Shown: positions 24,546-33,005 of the stretch, piece after piece
How the letters are laid out: every line of letters begins with the position of its first letter
How positions within the stretch are numbered: position 1 is the first letter of the stretch
The notes under the pieces: generated by a model
What the model saw: only the letters and a program-made list of their open reading frames with translations
What the model was told of the DNA's origin: nothing
Database searches by the model: none
From: Lysobacterales bacterium
GTDB taxonomy: Bacteria; Pseudomonadota; Gammaproteobacteria; Xanthomonadales; Xanthomonadaceae
Direction: 5' to 3'
NCBI GenBank assembly: GCA_019510125.1
Contig: JAEKKX010000004.1
Location: 62,001 to 126,000, forward strand
Length of the DNA: 64,000 bases
Program-made: the position numbers and the translations under genes

Positions 24546-25070
24546 ATGAACGACCACGACACGCTGGCGGCAATGCCGCCGGCCGGGGATCGCTTTGTCC
24601 GCGCGATCGACCGGGTGCTGATCCACGAGGGCGGCGATGCCGACGATCCGCGCGATCCCGGCGGTCGCACGCGCTGGGGCATCAGCCAGCGCACGTATCC
24701 GACGCTCGCCATCGGCAAGCTCACGCGGACGGAGGCGATCGCGCTATACCGGCGCGACTTCTGGACGCCGCTGCAGGGCGATGCGTTGCCGCCCGCACTC
24801 GCATTCCAGGCGCTCGACGCCGCGGTGAACCACGGCGTCGGCCGCACGGTGCGCTGGCTGCAGCGGTTGGCCGGTGTGCGGATCGATGGGCAACTCGGGC
24901 CGGTGACGCTTGCGGCCCTGCGTTCGGCCGATGAGGCGTCGCTGATCGAGCGGCTGCTTGCGCTGCGTCTGGACCTCTACGCCGAGCACGACCGCTTCGT
25001 CGCGTTCGGCCGCGGCTGGACGCGGCGGATCGCCGAGAACCTGCGGTACGCCGCGCGGGATCTAGCGTGA
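24546..25070 (+). CDS. Endolysin, GH108 muramidase-like
   Basis: 174 residues. HEGG places the catalytic Glu at residue 28, followed by DPRDPGGRTRWGIS, the GH108 signature, and a C-terminal helical part (VRIDGQLGPVTLAALRSAD) like the PG_binding_3 domain. It cuts the glycan strands of peptidoglycan. No signal peptide or holin is adjacent. Its place between the major capsid and head-completion genes is unusual for a lysis gene. The stop overlaps the next start. Confidence 0.85.
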   Translation: MNDHDTLAAMPPAGDRFVRAIDRVLIHEGGDADDPRDPGGRTRWGISQRTYPTLAIGKLTRTEAIALYRRDFWTPLQGDALPPALAFQALDAAVNHGVGRTVRWLQRLAGVRIDGQLGPVTLAALRSADEASLIERLLALRLDLYAEHDRFVAFGRGWTRRIAENLRYAARDLA

Positions 25071-25372
25071 GCAGTCCGCTCGATCCGGCCTTCGAGGCCG
25101 CGCACGACGCGCTGTTCGCGGTATTCGGCGAGCCGGCCATTGTGCGCCGCGGTCGCCGGCCGCCGGTGCCGGTGCGCGTGGTGATCACCTACAACGTCGC
25201 CGAGCTGGGCGACTACAGCCAAGGCTTCGCCCGCGTCACCACCGTGAAGTTCCGCAATCCCGAGTGGCGACCGCGTGCGGGCGATGTCCTGCATGTCCCC
25301 GGCGGACGGTTCCGGATCGAGCGCATCGTCGTCGACGACGGTTTCGTGACCGAAACGGTGCTGCATGGGTGA
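25067..25372 (+). CDS. Head-tail connector, gpFII-like
   Basis: 101 residues starting at a GTG that overlaps the endolysin stop by 4 bases. The beta-rich body (PVRVVITYNVAE, then GDVLHVPGGRFRIERIV) resembles gpFII-type proteins that sit at the head-tail joint. The position between head and tail genes agrees. Confidence 0.65.
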   Translation: MSSPLDPAFEAAHDALFAVFGEPAIVRRGRRPPVPVRVVITYNVAELGDYSQGFARVTTVKFRNPEWRPRAGDVLHVPGGRFRIERIVVDDGFVTETVLHG

Positions 25373-25802
25373 GATGCCGATCCCGTGGGCGATCCTTGAG
25401 CTGGTGCAGGCGCGCCTGCGCACGGTGCGTCGGGCGAACGACTACCGCACCGACGCCGGTCGCGACGTGCGCCTGGAGCCGGCGCCCTTCGACCCGAGCG
25501 ATGCGCCGCGCCTGACGCTGTATCCGCTGACCACCCTGTATCCCGACGATGCGCGCAGTGTCGGCGAACGCGGCTTCACGTTCGTCGTCGAGGCGCTCGT
25601 GCCGGTGCGGATCGACAACGCGCAGCAGCGCATCGTCGAGACGATCGCCGACATCGAGGATGCGCTGGATGGTTACGCGCAAGCGCCGCTCGGACTGCCG
25701 CTGCAGTTCCAGGAATCGGTGCTGCTCGACCGGCCGGATGGCCTGGCCGCGATGGCGGCGCAGGTGCTGTTCGGGACGCGGTACCGACGTTCGCCGCGGT
25801 AA
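25365..25802 (+). CDS. Tail terminator/minor tail protein, gpU-like by position
   Basis: 145 residues, overlapping the connector gene by 8 bases. The sequence is a mixed alpha-beta domain (FTFVVEALVPVRIDN, then VETIADIEDALDGY, ending in QVLFGTRYRR) with the look of tail-completion proteins. No diagnostic motif; the call rests on gene order between gpFII-like and gpZ-like genes. Confidence 0.55.
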   Translation: MGEMPIPWAILELVQARLRTVRRANDYRTDAGRDVRLEPAPFDPSDAPRLTLYPLTTLYPDDARSVGERGFTFVVEALVPVRIDNAQQRIVETIADIEDALDGYAQAPLGLPLQFQESVLLDRPDGLAAMAAQVLFGTRYRRSPR

Positions 25803-25814
25803 CGACCGATCCGC

Positions 25815-26447
25815 TCACGAGAAGAAATCCCGGATGTCGCGCCGGGGGCGATGGCCGTCAATGTGGCGGATGGCCTGCGCCAGCGAAAACAGGATTTTCG
25901 ACGTGTAATCGAAGGAGGGGAGGCCATAGACGGCGTGATCCTCTCCGGTCGCGCAGTACTTCGGATCGTCCAGCGCATGGAAGGTGCGGCAGTTGAACGG
26001 GCGCACCGAGTAAATCGTGCATTCGCCCTGCGCCCCCAGAAACGGACATGGCGAAGTGTGGCCATGCGTATGGATGGCCCGCTTCGTGTAGTCGCGCCCG
26101 GTATGACGTGCGATGAGGACCGCCTCGGTTTCGGTGAGATCCACGTCGATGTGGCAGCACGCACTGCAGCCTCTTCGACACACCGCGAGGGTCGAGATGA
26201 AGCGGTTGTAGATGTTCATGTAGCGGTAGATCCACCGCAGCCGTCCCAGCGGATCGGTCACGACGACGTTGCACCACCACACCAGCGCCTTGTGCAACCG
26301 GACCAGATGGCGCGGCAGCGGGGGCAATGGCGGTACCGCGGTCTTGTCGCGAATCGGTGCGGGCATGCGTCCTTTCCTGGCCAGGGCAGGGATCTGTTGT
26401 AACCCACCTCGAACCTCCGCGGAAGCGGACGCGTTCGCTGTTTCCAT
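25815..26447 (-). CDS. YkgJ-type cysteine cluster protein, antisense in the tail module
   Basis: 210 residues from the ATG at 26447, with GGGGAGGA about 12 bases upstream; an ATG at 26468 would add 7 residues. CRRGCSACCHIDV, then CPFLGAQGECTIY, RPFNCRTFHALDD and KYC form the Cys set of the YkgJ/YcgN family, thought to bind zinc or iron. It lies antisense between two tail-completion genes, with its start next to the gpZ-like start on the other strand. This is an accessory gene; its role in the phage or host is unknown. Confidence 0.75.
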   Translation of the reverse strand: METANASASAEVRGGLQQIPALARKGRMPAPIRDKTAVPPLPPLPRHLVRLHKALVWWCNVVVTDPLGRLRWIYRYMNIYNRFISTLAVCRRGCSACCHIDVDLTETEAVLIARHTGRDYTKRAIHTHGHTSPCPFLGAQGECTIYSVRPFNCRTFHALDDPKYCATGEDHAVYGLPSFDYTSKILFSLAQAIRHIDGHRPRRDIRDFFS

Positions 26448-26466
26448 CGAATTTTCATTCCTCCCC

Positions 26467-27099
26467 ATGACCACGACCTCCACGCAGGTCGGTGGCGGCG
26501 CGTTCGCGCTGCACGCCGATCTCGACGGCCTGCTGTCCGCCTCCCGCAATCTGAGCGTGCTGGCCTCGCACCTGCCGACCCTGCACGCGCGCGCGATCGG
26601 CACCTTGTCTCGGCGTCTGCCGGTGCAGGCTCGCCGCGACATCCAGGCCGAGTACCAGATCGGCGCGCGCCGCCTCACGCAAGACCTGTCATCGCGCACC
26701 ACCGACGACGGCGTGCGCCTGGTGGGGCGCTTTCGTGGGATCGGCCTGCGGAATTTCGCCGCGCGTCCGACCTCGCGTGGCGTCACCGCCGCGATCGTCC
26801 GCGGCAAACGCAGCCTGCGCGAACGCGCCTTCATCCGACGGGGCCTCGCGGGCAACGAACACGTCTTCCGCCGCGAAGGCCCCAAGCGCCCGATGCAGCA
26901 GGGCCGCTATGCCGGCAAACAACGCCAGCCGCTGGTCGCCGAGTACGGCGCCACCGCCGCGCAAATGCTCGCCAAGGGCCGCCGTCCCGAGCGCCTCATC
27001 GACTACGCCCGCGGCGTGCTCGCCGCCGAATCCGAACGTCTCCTGCGGCTCGCCGCCGGGGCGTCCGCCCCGTCTTCCCCCAGCGCATCACGCACATGA
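26467..27099 (+). CDS. Minor tail protein, gpZ-like
   Basis: 210 residues from the ATG at 26467. A basic N-terminal half (LSRRLPVQARRDIQAEYQIG, then RGIGLRNFAARPTSRGVTA) and a helical C-terminus match the phage tail protein Z family, involved in tail completion. No good ribosome site is visible, and the start lies 20 bases from the divergent YkgJ start, so the order suggests the antisense gene was inserted here. Confidence 0.7.
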   Translation: MTTTSTQVGGGAFALHADLDGLLSASRNLSVLASHLPTLHARAIGTLSRRLPVQARRDIQAEYQIGARRLTQDLSSRTTDDGVRLVGRFRGIGLRNFAARPTSRGVTAAIVRGKRSLRERAFIRRGLAGNEHVFRREGPKRPMQQGRYAGKQRQPLVAEYGATAAQMLAKGRRPERLIDYARGVLAAESERLLRLAAGASAPSSPSASRT

Positions 27100-27413
27100 A
27101 AACCATCCGCCTGTACCACCCGCACACCCACGAAGGCATCGCCTACGACCCACCGCCGGAAGGCCTCGAACTCAGCGTCAACGACGCCGATGCCGCCGTG
27201 CTCGAGGCGTGGGGCCTGACCACGCCGCCGCCCGCGCTCACGGACGCACCGATCGCGTCCGGCGCCGACGCCCCCGTTGCCGTCGCCGATGGGGCGGGAA
27301 GCGAAGCATCGGCGACCGAGGCGATCTCGCCACGTCATGACCGCCGCGCGCGCGTCGCGGTCGATCTTTCCCCCACCGAACCGGCCGTCGACACGACGGC
27401 CAGGAGCGTCTGA
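27096..27413 (+). CDS. Small tail-module protein, unknown
   Basis: 105 residues, overlapping both neighbours by 1-4 bases. The first 45 residues look folded (TIRLYHPHTHEGIAYDPPPE, then LELSVNDADAAVLEAWGL); the rest is a low-complexity Ala/Pro/Asp tail. It may be a structural or chaperone-like helper for tail assembly. No motif. Confidence 0.5.
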   Translation: MKTIRLYHPHTHEGIAYDPPPEGLELSVNDADAAVLEAWGLTTPPPALTDAPIASGADAPVAVADGAGSEASATEAISPRHDRRARVAVDLSPTEPAVDTTARSV

Positions 27414-28168
27414 TGCAGGATTTTTCGTTCCAGGGAAAACTCTATCTGGGCAACCGCCTGCCCGGCGGTCGACCCGGCGCGCTGCGCTGGGTCGGCGATG
27501 CCCCCAAGTGCGACCTGACCCTCAAGACCGAGACCGAGACCCGCAAGGAATCGTACTCGGGCAATCGCCTGACCTCCGCCGTGCTGCAGAAGGGCAAGGA
27601 GGCCGAACTCACCGTCGCGATCAACTGGGCCGACATCGACAACCTGCTGCTCGGCCTCTACGCGAGCAAGGCGTCGATCGCTGCGGGCACTGTCACGGGT
27701 GAAGCGTTTCCGGCGGGGCTTGCCCCGAACGACGTGATCGCGCTCGACCACACCACGATCAGCCAGTTCGTGTTGACCGACGGCAACGCGGCGCCGGCCA
27801 CGCTGGTGGCGAACACCCACTACCGGATCGAGAGCATTCGCGCGGGCCTGATCAAGCTGCTGAACCTCGCGACGTTCGTCCAACCGCTGCGCGCGGCCTA
27901 CCGCTATGGCGCGCGCACCAGCGTGGCGATGCTCACTACGTCGGCGCCCGAACGCTTCCTGTATCTGGACGGCACCAACTCGATCGACAACGCGCCGGTA
28001 CAGGTGCGCCTGTACCGCGTGCAGTTCAATCCGGTGAGCAACCTCGGCCTGATCAACGAGTCGTTCGGCCAGTTCGAGCTGACCGCCTCGGTACTGTTCG
28101 ATGCCGAAGCGGCGGCCGACCCGCTGCTCGGCGGCTTCGGCCGGCTCGATCTGCCGGAGGTGGTCTGA
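27413..28168 (+). CDS. Major tail tube protein
   Basis: 251 residues. QGKLYLGNRLPG at the start, then the beta-rich body with ELTVAINWADIDNLLLGLY and FLYLDGTNSIDNAPVQVRLY, resembles siphophage tube proteins. Position before the chaperone pair and tape measure gene is the standard one for the tube. It stacks in rings to form the DNA channel. Confidence 0.85.
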   Translation: MQDFSFQGKLYLGNRLPGGRPGALRWVGDAPKCDLTLKTETETRKESYSGNRLTSAVLQKGKEAELTVAINWADIDNLLLGLYASKASIAAGTVTGEAFPAGLAPNDVIALDHTTISQFVLTDGNAAPATLVANTHYRIESIRAGLIKLLNLATFVQPLRAAYRYGARTSVAMLTTSAPERFLYLDGTNSIDNAPVQVRLYRVQFNPVSNLGLINESFGQFELTASVLFDAEAAADPLLGGFGRLDLPEVV

Positions 28169-28674
28169 TGGCCACGAAACTGCCCGCCGCGCCTGCGCCC
28201 GATACCGCCGCCGCGGACGATCTGGCGATCCTGCATCCGGATCGCACGCTCGTGCTCGGCGGTCGCACGATCGTCCTCCGCGAGTACGGCTTCTTCGAGG
28301 GACTGGATGTCGCCGATCGCGCGGCCGGCTTCATCGCCGATCTGATCGCCGCGAGCGACGACGGCGCGCTGCGGTACGCGCACGTGCGCCGGCTGTTCGG
28401 TCGTCACCGTGCGGTGATTCCCGCGATCGCGGCGCAGGCCGGCGATGTCGAGGCCGCCTGGCTCGAAGCACTGCCGCCGGACGAACTGGAGCTGTATCTC
28501 GCGACCTGGTTCGCGGTGAACGCGGCTTTTTTCGTGCGCGAGGTGCTGGCGGAACTGCGCGAGACCCAACTGCGCGAGGCGCAGCGGCTCGCGGCCGGCG
28601 CCTCGGCTGGAGCGATCTCTTCGCCCGACTCGCCGCCGCCGGATGCGGCGACCTCGCCCGCCTCGGCCGGATGA
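28168..28674 (+). CDS. Tail assembly chaperone, gpG-like
   Basis: 168 residues. The helical core (VLREYGFFEGLDVADRAAGF, later ELELYLATWFAVNAAFFVRE) fits gpG-type tail chaperones, which wrap the tape measure protein. The last 30 residues are low-complexity Ala/Ser/Pro, as if read past a frameshift point. A perfect slippery heptamer T TTT TTC lies at 28527-28533 in the correct phase for a -1 shift into the downstream frame. Confidence 0.8.
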   Translation: MATKLPAAPAPDTAAADDLAILHPDRTLVLGGRTIVLREYGFFEGLDVADRAAGFIADLIAASDDGALRYAHVRRLFGRHRAVIPAIAAQAGDVEAAWLEALPPDELELYLATWFAVNAAFFVREVLAELRETQLREAQRLAAGASAGAISSPDSPPPDAATSPASAG

Positions 28675-28820
28675 CCGAACGCCAGCTCCTCGCGACCTTC
28701 GAGGCCGTCGACCGTGGCGAACGCCACCGTCGCGCGGACTTCATCGAGGACGCGGCCAGCGCCGTGTGGGGCGGGGACGCCGCCGAGGCGCGCGTGAAGG
28801 CCCTGCGCGGCCGTTCGTGA
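28533..28820 (+). CDS. Tail assembly chaperone extension by -1 frameshift (gpGT-like)
   Basis: The -1 frame is open to 28820 and reads GWSDLFARLAAAGCGDLARL, then MTERQLLATFEAVD, a typical T-part of tail chaperones. Two ways to make it: -1 slippage on T TTT TTC (28527-28533), or a coupled start at ATG 28671 that overlaps the gpG stop. Third-position GC switches from the G frame to this frame only near 28600-28615, so the slip may lie there rather than at the heptamer. Confidence 0.6.
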   Translation, partial: RARGAGGTARDPTARGAAARGRRLGWSDLFARLAAAGCGDLARLGRMTERQLLATFEAVDRGERHRRADFIEDAASAVWGGDAAEARVKALRGRS

Positions 28821-28830
28821 ACCAGGTTCC

Positions 28831-31800
28831 ATGAATCAGGATTTCGTTCTCAATCTGAAGGTCCGCGGCGATTCCGCGCAGGCCGAGACCAGTCTCGGCC
28901 GCCTGCAGAGCGCGCTGGCCCAGGTCGACCGCGCGCTCGGCCAGGTGCGCGCCGCCGGCCGGGCAGTGACCGTCGATGCGCAGGCGGCGCCCGTGCTCGC
29001 CGCGCAGCGCGCGATCACCGCCGAGGTCGAGCGACGCACGCGCCTCGAAGCCGACGCCGCGGCTCGCAACGCTGCCGCGCTGCGCCAGCAGGCGGCCGAG
29101 CAGGCGCGCATCGCCGAACGGCGCGCCGCGTCCACGGCGGTGTTTTCCGCCGCCACGCCGGACCAACTGCGCACGCCGGCCGACCGCACGGCGGCCCTGG
29201 GGCAGGCCCAGGCGCTGCGCCGCGACGCCGAACTGCGGATGCTGGAGATCAACCGGCGTGCCGACGCGCTCGAGACGCGCCTGGCGACGACCCGCACCGG
29301 GCTCGCCACCGCGACCGTCACCGCCGCGCGTGCGACCGACGTCGGTCGCCGGGCCGTGGACCAGTACGGGATCTCCGTCGGTCAGACCCGGCAGGCGATG
29401 CGGCAGCTACCGGCGCAGATCACCGACATCTTCACGTCCCTGGCTGGCGGCCAGAAACCGTGGCTGGTGGCGATCCAGCAGGGCGGCCAGCTGAAGGACT
29501 CCTTCGGCGGCATCGTGCCCGCCGCCCGCGCGCTGCTCGGCGCGATCACGCCGATGGTCGCCGGGCTCGCCCTGGTCGCGGCGGTGATCGGCACCGTCGC
29601 CGTCGCGACGCTCTCCGGCTACCGCGAGACGCAGGCCTACGAGCGCGCGCTGATCGCCAGCGGCAACGCCGCTGCGACCACCGCCGGCCAGCTGCGCGTG
29701 GTGAAGGACAGCGTCGGAGGCGCGACAGGGGAGTATGGCAACGCCGAGGCCGCACTGACGGCGCTGGCCGCGGCAGGCACCGTCGCGGGCGATACGCTCG
29801 CACTCGCGGCGAGCGCGGCGGTCAATCTCTCGACCCTCACCGGCGCGTCGATCGAGGACACGACCCAGAAGGTGATCGCGCTGGCGCGCGCGCCGTCCGC
29901 GCAACTGCTCGAACTCAACCAGCAGTACCGCTTCCTCTCGGTGGAGGTCTACCAGCACGTCCGTGCACTCGAAGCGCAGGGCCGTGCCCAGGACGCCGCG
30001 CGTCTCGCGATCGAGACCTTCGCGCGCGTCCACGAGCAGCGCGTGCAGGAAGCGTATGCGCGGGCGGGATCGCTCGAACGCGCGTGGATCGCGCTCGGCA
30101 AGGTCATCGGCGGGGTCTGGCAGACGATCCGCAACATCGGCCGCGACGATCTGGCGTTCCGGCTGAAGAAGACCACCGACGAACTCGATCGCATCGGCAA
30201 CGAGTGGCGCGAACTGGGTGGGATCAACTCGCTCGATGCGGTGCTGGCAAGCACCGAGGTCGATGCGGACACGAAGCAACGCATCCGTGCGCTGCGGCAG
30301 GAGCAGGCGACCCTGCAGCGCGAGGCGAACGCCGAACAGGCGAAAGCCGATGCGCAGGCGGCGACGCAGGCGAAGCAAACCAACGCGATCAACGCCCTCG
30401 GTCGCGCGCAGGCGGCGCTCGGCCAGGATCGTGCGGTCGCCAAGGCGCAGCAGCTGCGCGAGCTGGAGCGCGACATTGCGGCGCTGCGCGCGGGGGGTGT
30501 GACGCAAGTCGAAGGCGTGTCGCTCGCGGCGTTCGAGAAGACGCGGCGCGCGCAGATCGACGACCAGTTCAAGGCGCCGAAGGGGCCGCGCGCACCGAAG
30601 CCGAAGGCGACCGATGCCGACCGCGCCCGCGAGGCCGCCGAGCGCGAACTGGAGTCCCTGCGTCGCGAAGTCGCCCTGCTGGGCGAGGTCGAAGCCGGCC
30701 AAACTCGTGCCGGTGAGGCCGCGCGCCTCCGCTACGAGACCACGCAGGGCGCCCTCAAAACGCTCACGCCCGCGCTGAAGACGCAACTCATCGCCGAAGG
30801 TGAAGCGCTCGACACCGCCCGCGCGGCGGCCGAGGCTGAGCGCGAACGCAAGGCCGAACTGGAGAAGACCACGCGCGCCTACGAGACGCTGCGCGCGAGC
30901 CTGCGCACGCCGGCCGAAGTCGCGCTGGAAGAAGCGCGGGCGCAGGTCGCACTGCTCAACGATGCGCTGCGCGATGGGATCGCGACCAAGGCCGCGTTCG
31001 ATGCGGCGATGGCGCGCGTGGTGCAGACGAGTTTCCGTAAACCTGACGCGGCCCTCGATCGCGTCCCCGGCGCGACACCGGATCTCGGGCCGGCCGGCAG
31101 CGATCTCGCGCAGATCGAACAGTCGCGCACGCGGCTCGAAGCCTGGCATGCCGAACAGCTCGCGCTGCTGGCGCAGTTCCGTTCGCAGCGCGCCGATCTG
31201 AATGCGCAGTGGGACGCGCAGGAAGAGACGATCGAGCGCCAGCACCAGGCCGCGCTCGCGCAGCTGCAATCGGCGCAGACGCAGGTGCTGCTCGCGGGCG
31301 CGTCCGCGACCTTCGGCCAACTCGCCGACATCGCCAAATCCTTCGGCGGCGAACAGAGCGCGACCTACCGTGCCCTGTTCGCCTTGTCGAAGGCCTTCGC
31401 CATCGCCCAGGCGGCGCTCGCGCTCGCCAACAACGTCGCCGAAGCGAGCAAGGTCGGCTTCCCGCAGAACATTCCCTTCATCGCCGGGGCGATCGCGCAG
31501 GGCGCGACCATCGCCGGGCTGATCGCGCAGGCGACGTTCAACGGCGGGGGCGGGTACGCCACCGGCGGCCATGTGCGCGGGCCGGGCACGGCGACCAGCG
31601 ACAGCATTCCGGCGTGGCTGTCGGATTTCGAGTTCGTCACGCGGGCCGCCGTGGTGCGCCAGCCGGGCGCGCTGCCGTTTCTGGAGGACTTCAATCGTCG
31701 TGGCATGCCGGCGCTGGAGGCCTGGCATGCACGCCGCTTCGCAGGTGCGCCGCCGCCCGCCGTGTCGCTGCCGCGCGCACCGCGCGTCAACTTCGCCGAA

Positions 31801-31980
31801 GGCGGCCTGGCGCGCGCGGCAGCGGGGCTGAACCCGCAACTCAATCTGCGCCTGATCAATGCGATCAACACCGATGCGCTCGCCGAGTCGATGGCGCAGA
31901 GCCGGGGCCTGGAGCAGACCATTCTCAACGTGATCGACCGCAACGGCAGCTTCCTGCGTCAGCGGATCGGAGGCGGCTAA
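28831..31980 (+). CDS. Tail tape measure protein
   Basis: 1049 residues. The N-terminal coiled part is Ala/Gln/Arg-rich; YGISVGQTRQAMRQLPAQIT and FTSLAGGQKPWLVAIQQGGQ are the prophage tail-length domain of lambda gpH-like proteins. A hydrophobic stretch near residues 235-261 (LLGAITPMVAGLALVAAVIG) follows, then long coiled coils. Its length sets tail length; by the usual 0.15 nm per residue rule this suggests a tail of about 150 nm, an estimate. The stop overlaps the next start by one base. Confidence 0.93.
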   Translation: MNQDFVLNLKVRGDSAQAETSLGRLQSALAQVDRALGQVRAAGRAVTVDAQAAPVLAAQRAITAEVERRTRLEADAAARNAAALRQQAAEQARIAERRAASTAVFSAATPDQLRTPADRTAALGQAQALRRDAELRMLEINRRADALETRLATTRTGLATATVTAARATDVGRRAVDQYGISVGQTRQAMRQLPAQITDIFTSLAGGQKPWLVAIQQGGQLKDSFGGIVPAARALLGAITPMVAGLALVAAVIGTVAVATLSGYRETQAYERALIASGNAAATTAGQLRVVKDSVGGATGEYGNAEAALTALAAAGTVAGDTLALAASAAVNLSTLTGASIEDTTQKVIALARAPSAQLLELNQQYRFLSVEVYQHVRALEAQGRAQDAARLAIETFARVHEQRVQEAYARAGSLERAWIALGKVIGGVWQTIRNIGRDDLAFRLKKTTDELDRIGNEWRELGGINSLDAVLASTEVDADTKQRIRALRQEQATLQREANAEQAKADAQAATQAKQTNAINALGRAQAALGQDRAVAKAQQLRELERDIAALRAGGVTQVEGVSLAAFEKTRRAQIDDQFKAPKGPRAPKPKATDADRAREAAERELESLRREVALLGEVEAGQTRAGEAARLRYETTQGALKTLTPALKTQLIAEGEALDTARAAAEAERERKAELEKTTRAYETLRASLRTPAEVALEEARAQVALLNDALRDGIATKAAFDAAMARVVQTSFRKPDAALDRVPGATPDLGPAGSDLAQIEQSRTRLEAWHAEQLALLAQFRSQRADLNAQWDAQEETIERQHQAALAQLQSAQTQVLLAGASATFGQLADIAKSFGGEQSATYRALFALSKAFAIAQAALALANNVAEASKVGFPQNIPFIAGAIAQGATIAGLIAQATFNGGGGYATGGHVRGPGTATSDSIPAWLSDFEFVTRAAVVRQPGALPFLEDFNRRGMPALEAWHARRFAGAPPPAVSLPRAPRVNFAEGGLARAAAGLNPQLNLRLINAINTDALAESMAQSRGLEQTILNVIDRNGSFLRQRIGGG

Positions 31981-33005
31981 TGGCTTACGCCATCGATACC
32001 GTGATCCGGGGCGCAGGCCCGGACGCCCACCTGCAACTGCTCGATGTGCTGCGCGCGCTCGCCGAAGCCGCCGGCTGGACGACGCTGCGCTTTGATGCGT
32101 CGATCGCCGAACGCGAACTGATCCTGCGTTCGACCGGCACCACGGGCGAGGAGGAGATCACGGTCGGCTTCAAGGCGTACCAGAACATCGCCGCGGATTA
32201 CTACAACCTGCTCGCCGCGACGATGACCGGCTACGTGCCGGCCGCGCCGTTCGAGGCGCAGCCCGGGATCAAGACGTCGGGCGTGCCTGGCCATAACCAG
32301 GCGGTGAGCTACTTCCTGACCGCCAATCCGCGTCGCATCGTCGGCGCCCTCAAGGTCGGTTCGCCGATCTACGCGCACCTCTACGTCGGCAAGGCGCTCG
32401 CGTATGCCCGGCCGAGGGAGTTTCCTTCGCCGCTGATCGTGGCGGGGCATTTCGACGGTCGTGATGCCCGACGCTACAGCGACCTGCACTGGTTCCCCTA
32501 CAAGGGCCGCCGCGGCAGCAGCGAGGCCGGCTACAACGACGGGTTCCTGTTCCTGCGCGATGCCGGCGGGACCTGGAAGAAGGTGCAGATCTCGCCCTTC
32601 GGCAACGGTCAGGGCACCGAGACCACCTACGCCGGATTAGCGGGCGAGTACGTGGGTCGCAATGGCAGCGGTTATCGCTGTCTGGTGCCGGCCGGCACCC
32701 TGCACCAGCCGCAGCCGCTGGAACTGTACGAGATGACCTTCGGCGCCTACGACAACGAGGCACGCGCCTATCCCAGCAGCGGCAATCTCTACGGCGTGCT
32801 CGACGGCGTGAGCATGGTCTCCGGTTTCAACAACGCCTCCGAGAACGTGCTGCAGCTCGAAGGCAGTGCGCTGATTGATCAAACGGGCATGAGCGTGCGC
32901 CAGGCGGTCGATGCGATCCGCGCGGTGAACGGCCGCGCGTTCGTGGTGCTGCAGGACGGCGCGCGCACGACGTGGCGCGATTACGTCGCGGTGGAGATGA
33001 GCTGA
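31980..33005 (+). CDS. Tail tip/baseplate protein, unknown family
   Basis: 341 residues, coupled to the tape measure gene by a one-base overlap. The beta-rich protein contains RELILRSTGTTGEEEITVGF, then GSPIYAHLYVGKALAYARPR and MTFGAYDNEARAYPSSGN. Similar sets of proteins stand after the tape measure in tail tips of podovirus- and siphophage-like prophages. No enzymatic motif; position supports a tip role. Confidence 0.6.
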   Translation: MAYAIDTVIRGAGPDAHLQLLDVLRALAEAAGWTTLRFDASIAERELILRSTGTTGEEEITVGFKAYQNIAADYYNLLAATMTGYVPAAPFEAQPGIKTSGVPGHNQAVSYFLTANPRRIVGALKVGSPIYAHLYVGKALAYARPREFPSPLIVAGHFDGRDARRYSDLHWFPYKGRRGSSEAGYNDGFLFLRDAGGTWKKVQISPFGNGQGTETTYAGLAGEYVGRNGSGYRCLVPAGTLHQPQPLELYEMTFGAYDNEARAYPSSGNLYGVLDGVSMVSGFNNASENVLQLEGSALIDQTGMSVRQAVDAIRAVNGRAFVVLQDGARTTWRDYVAVEMS

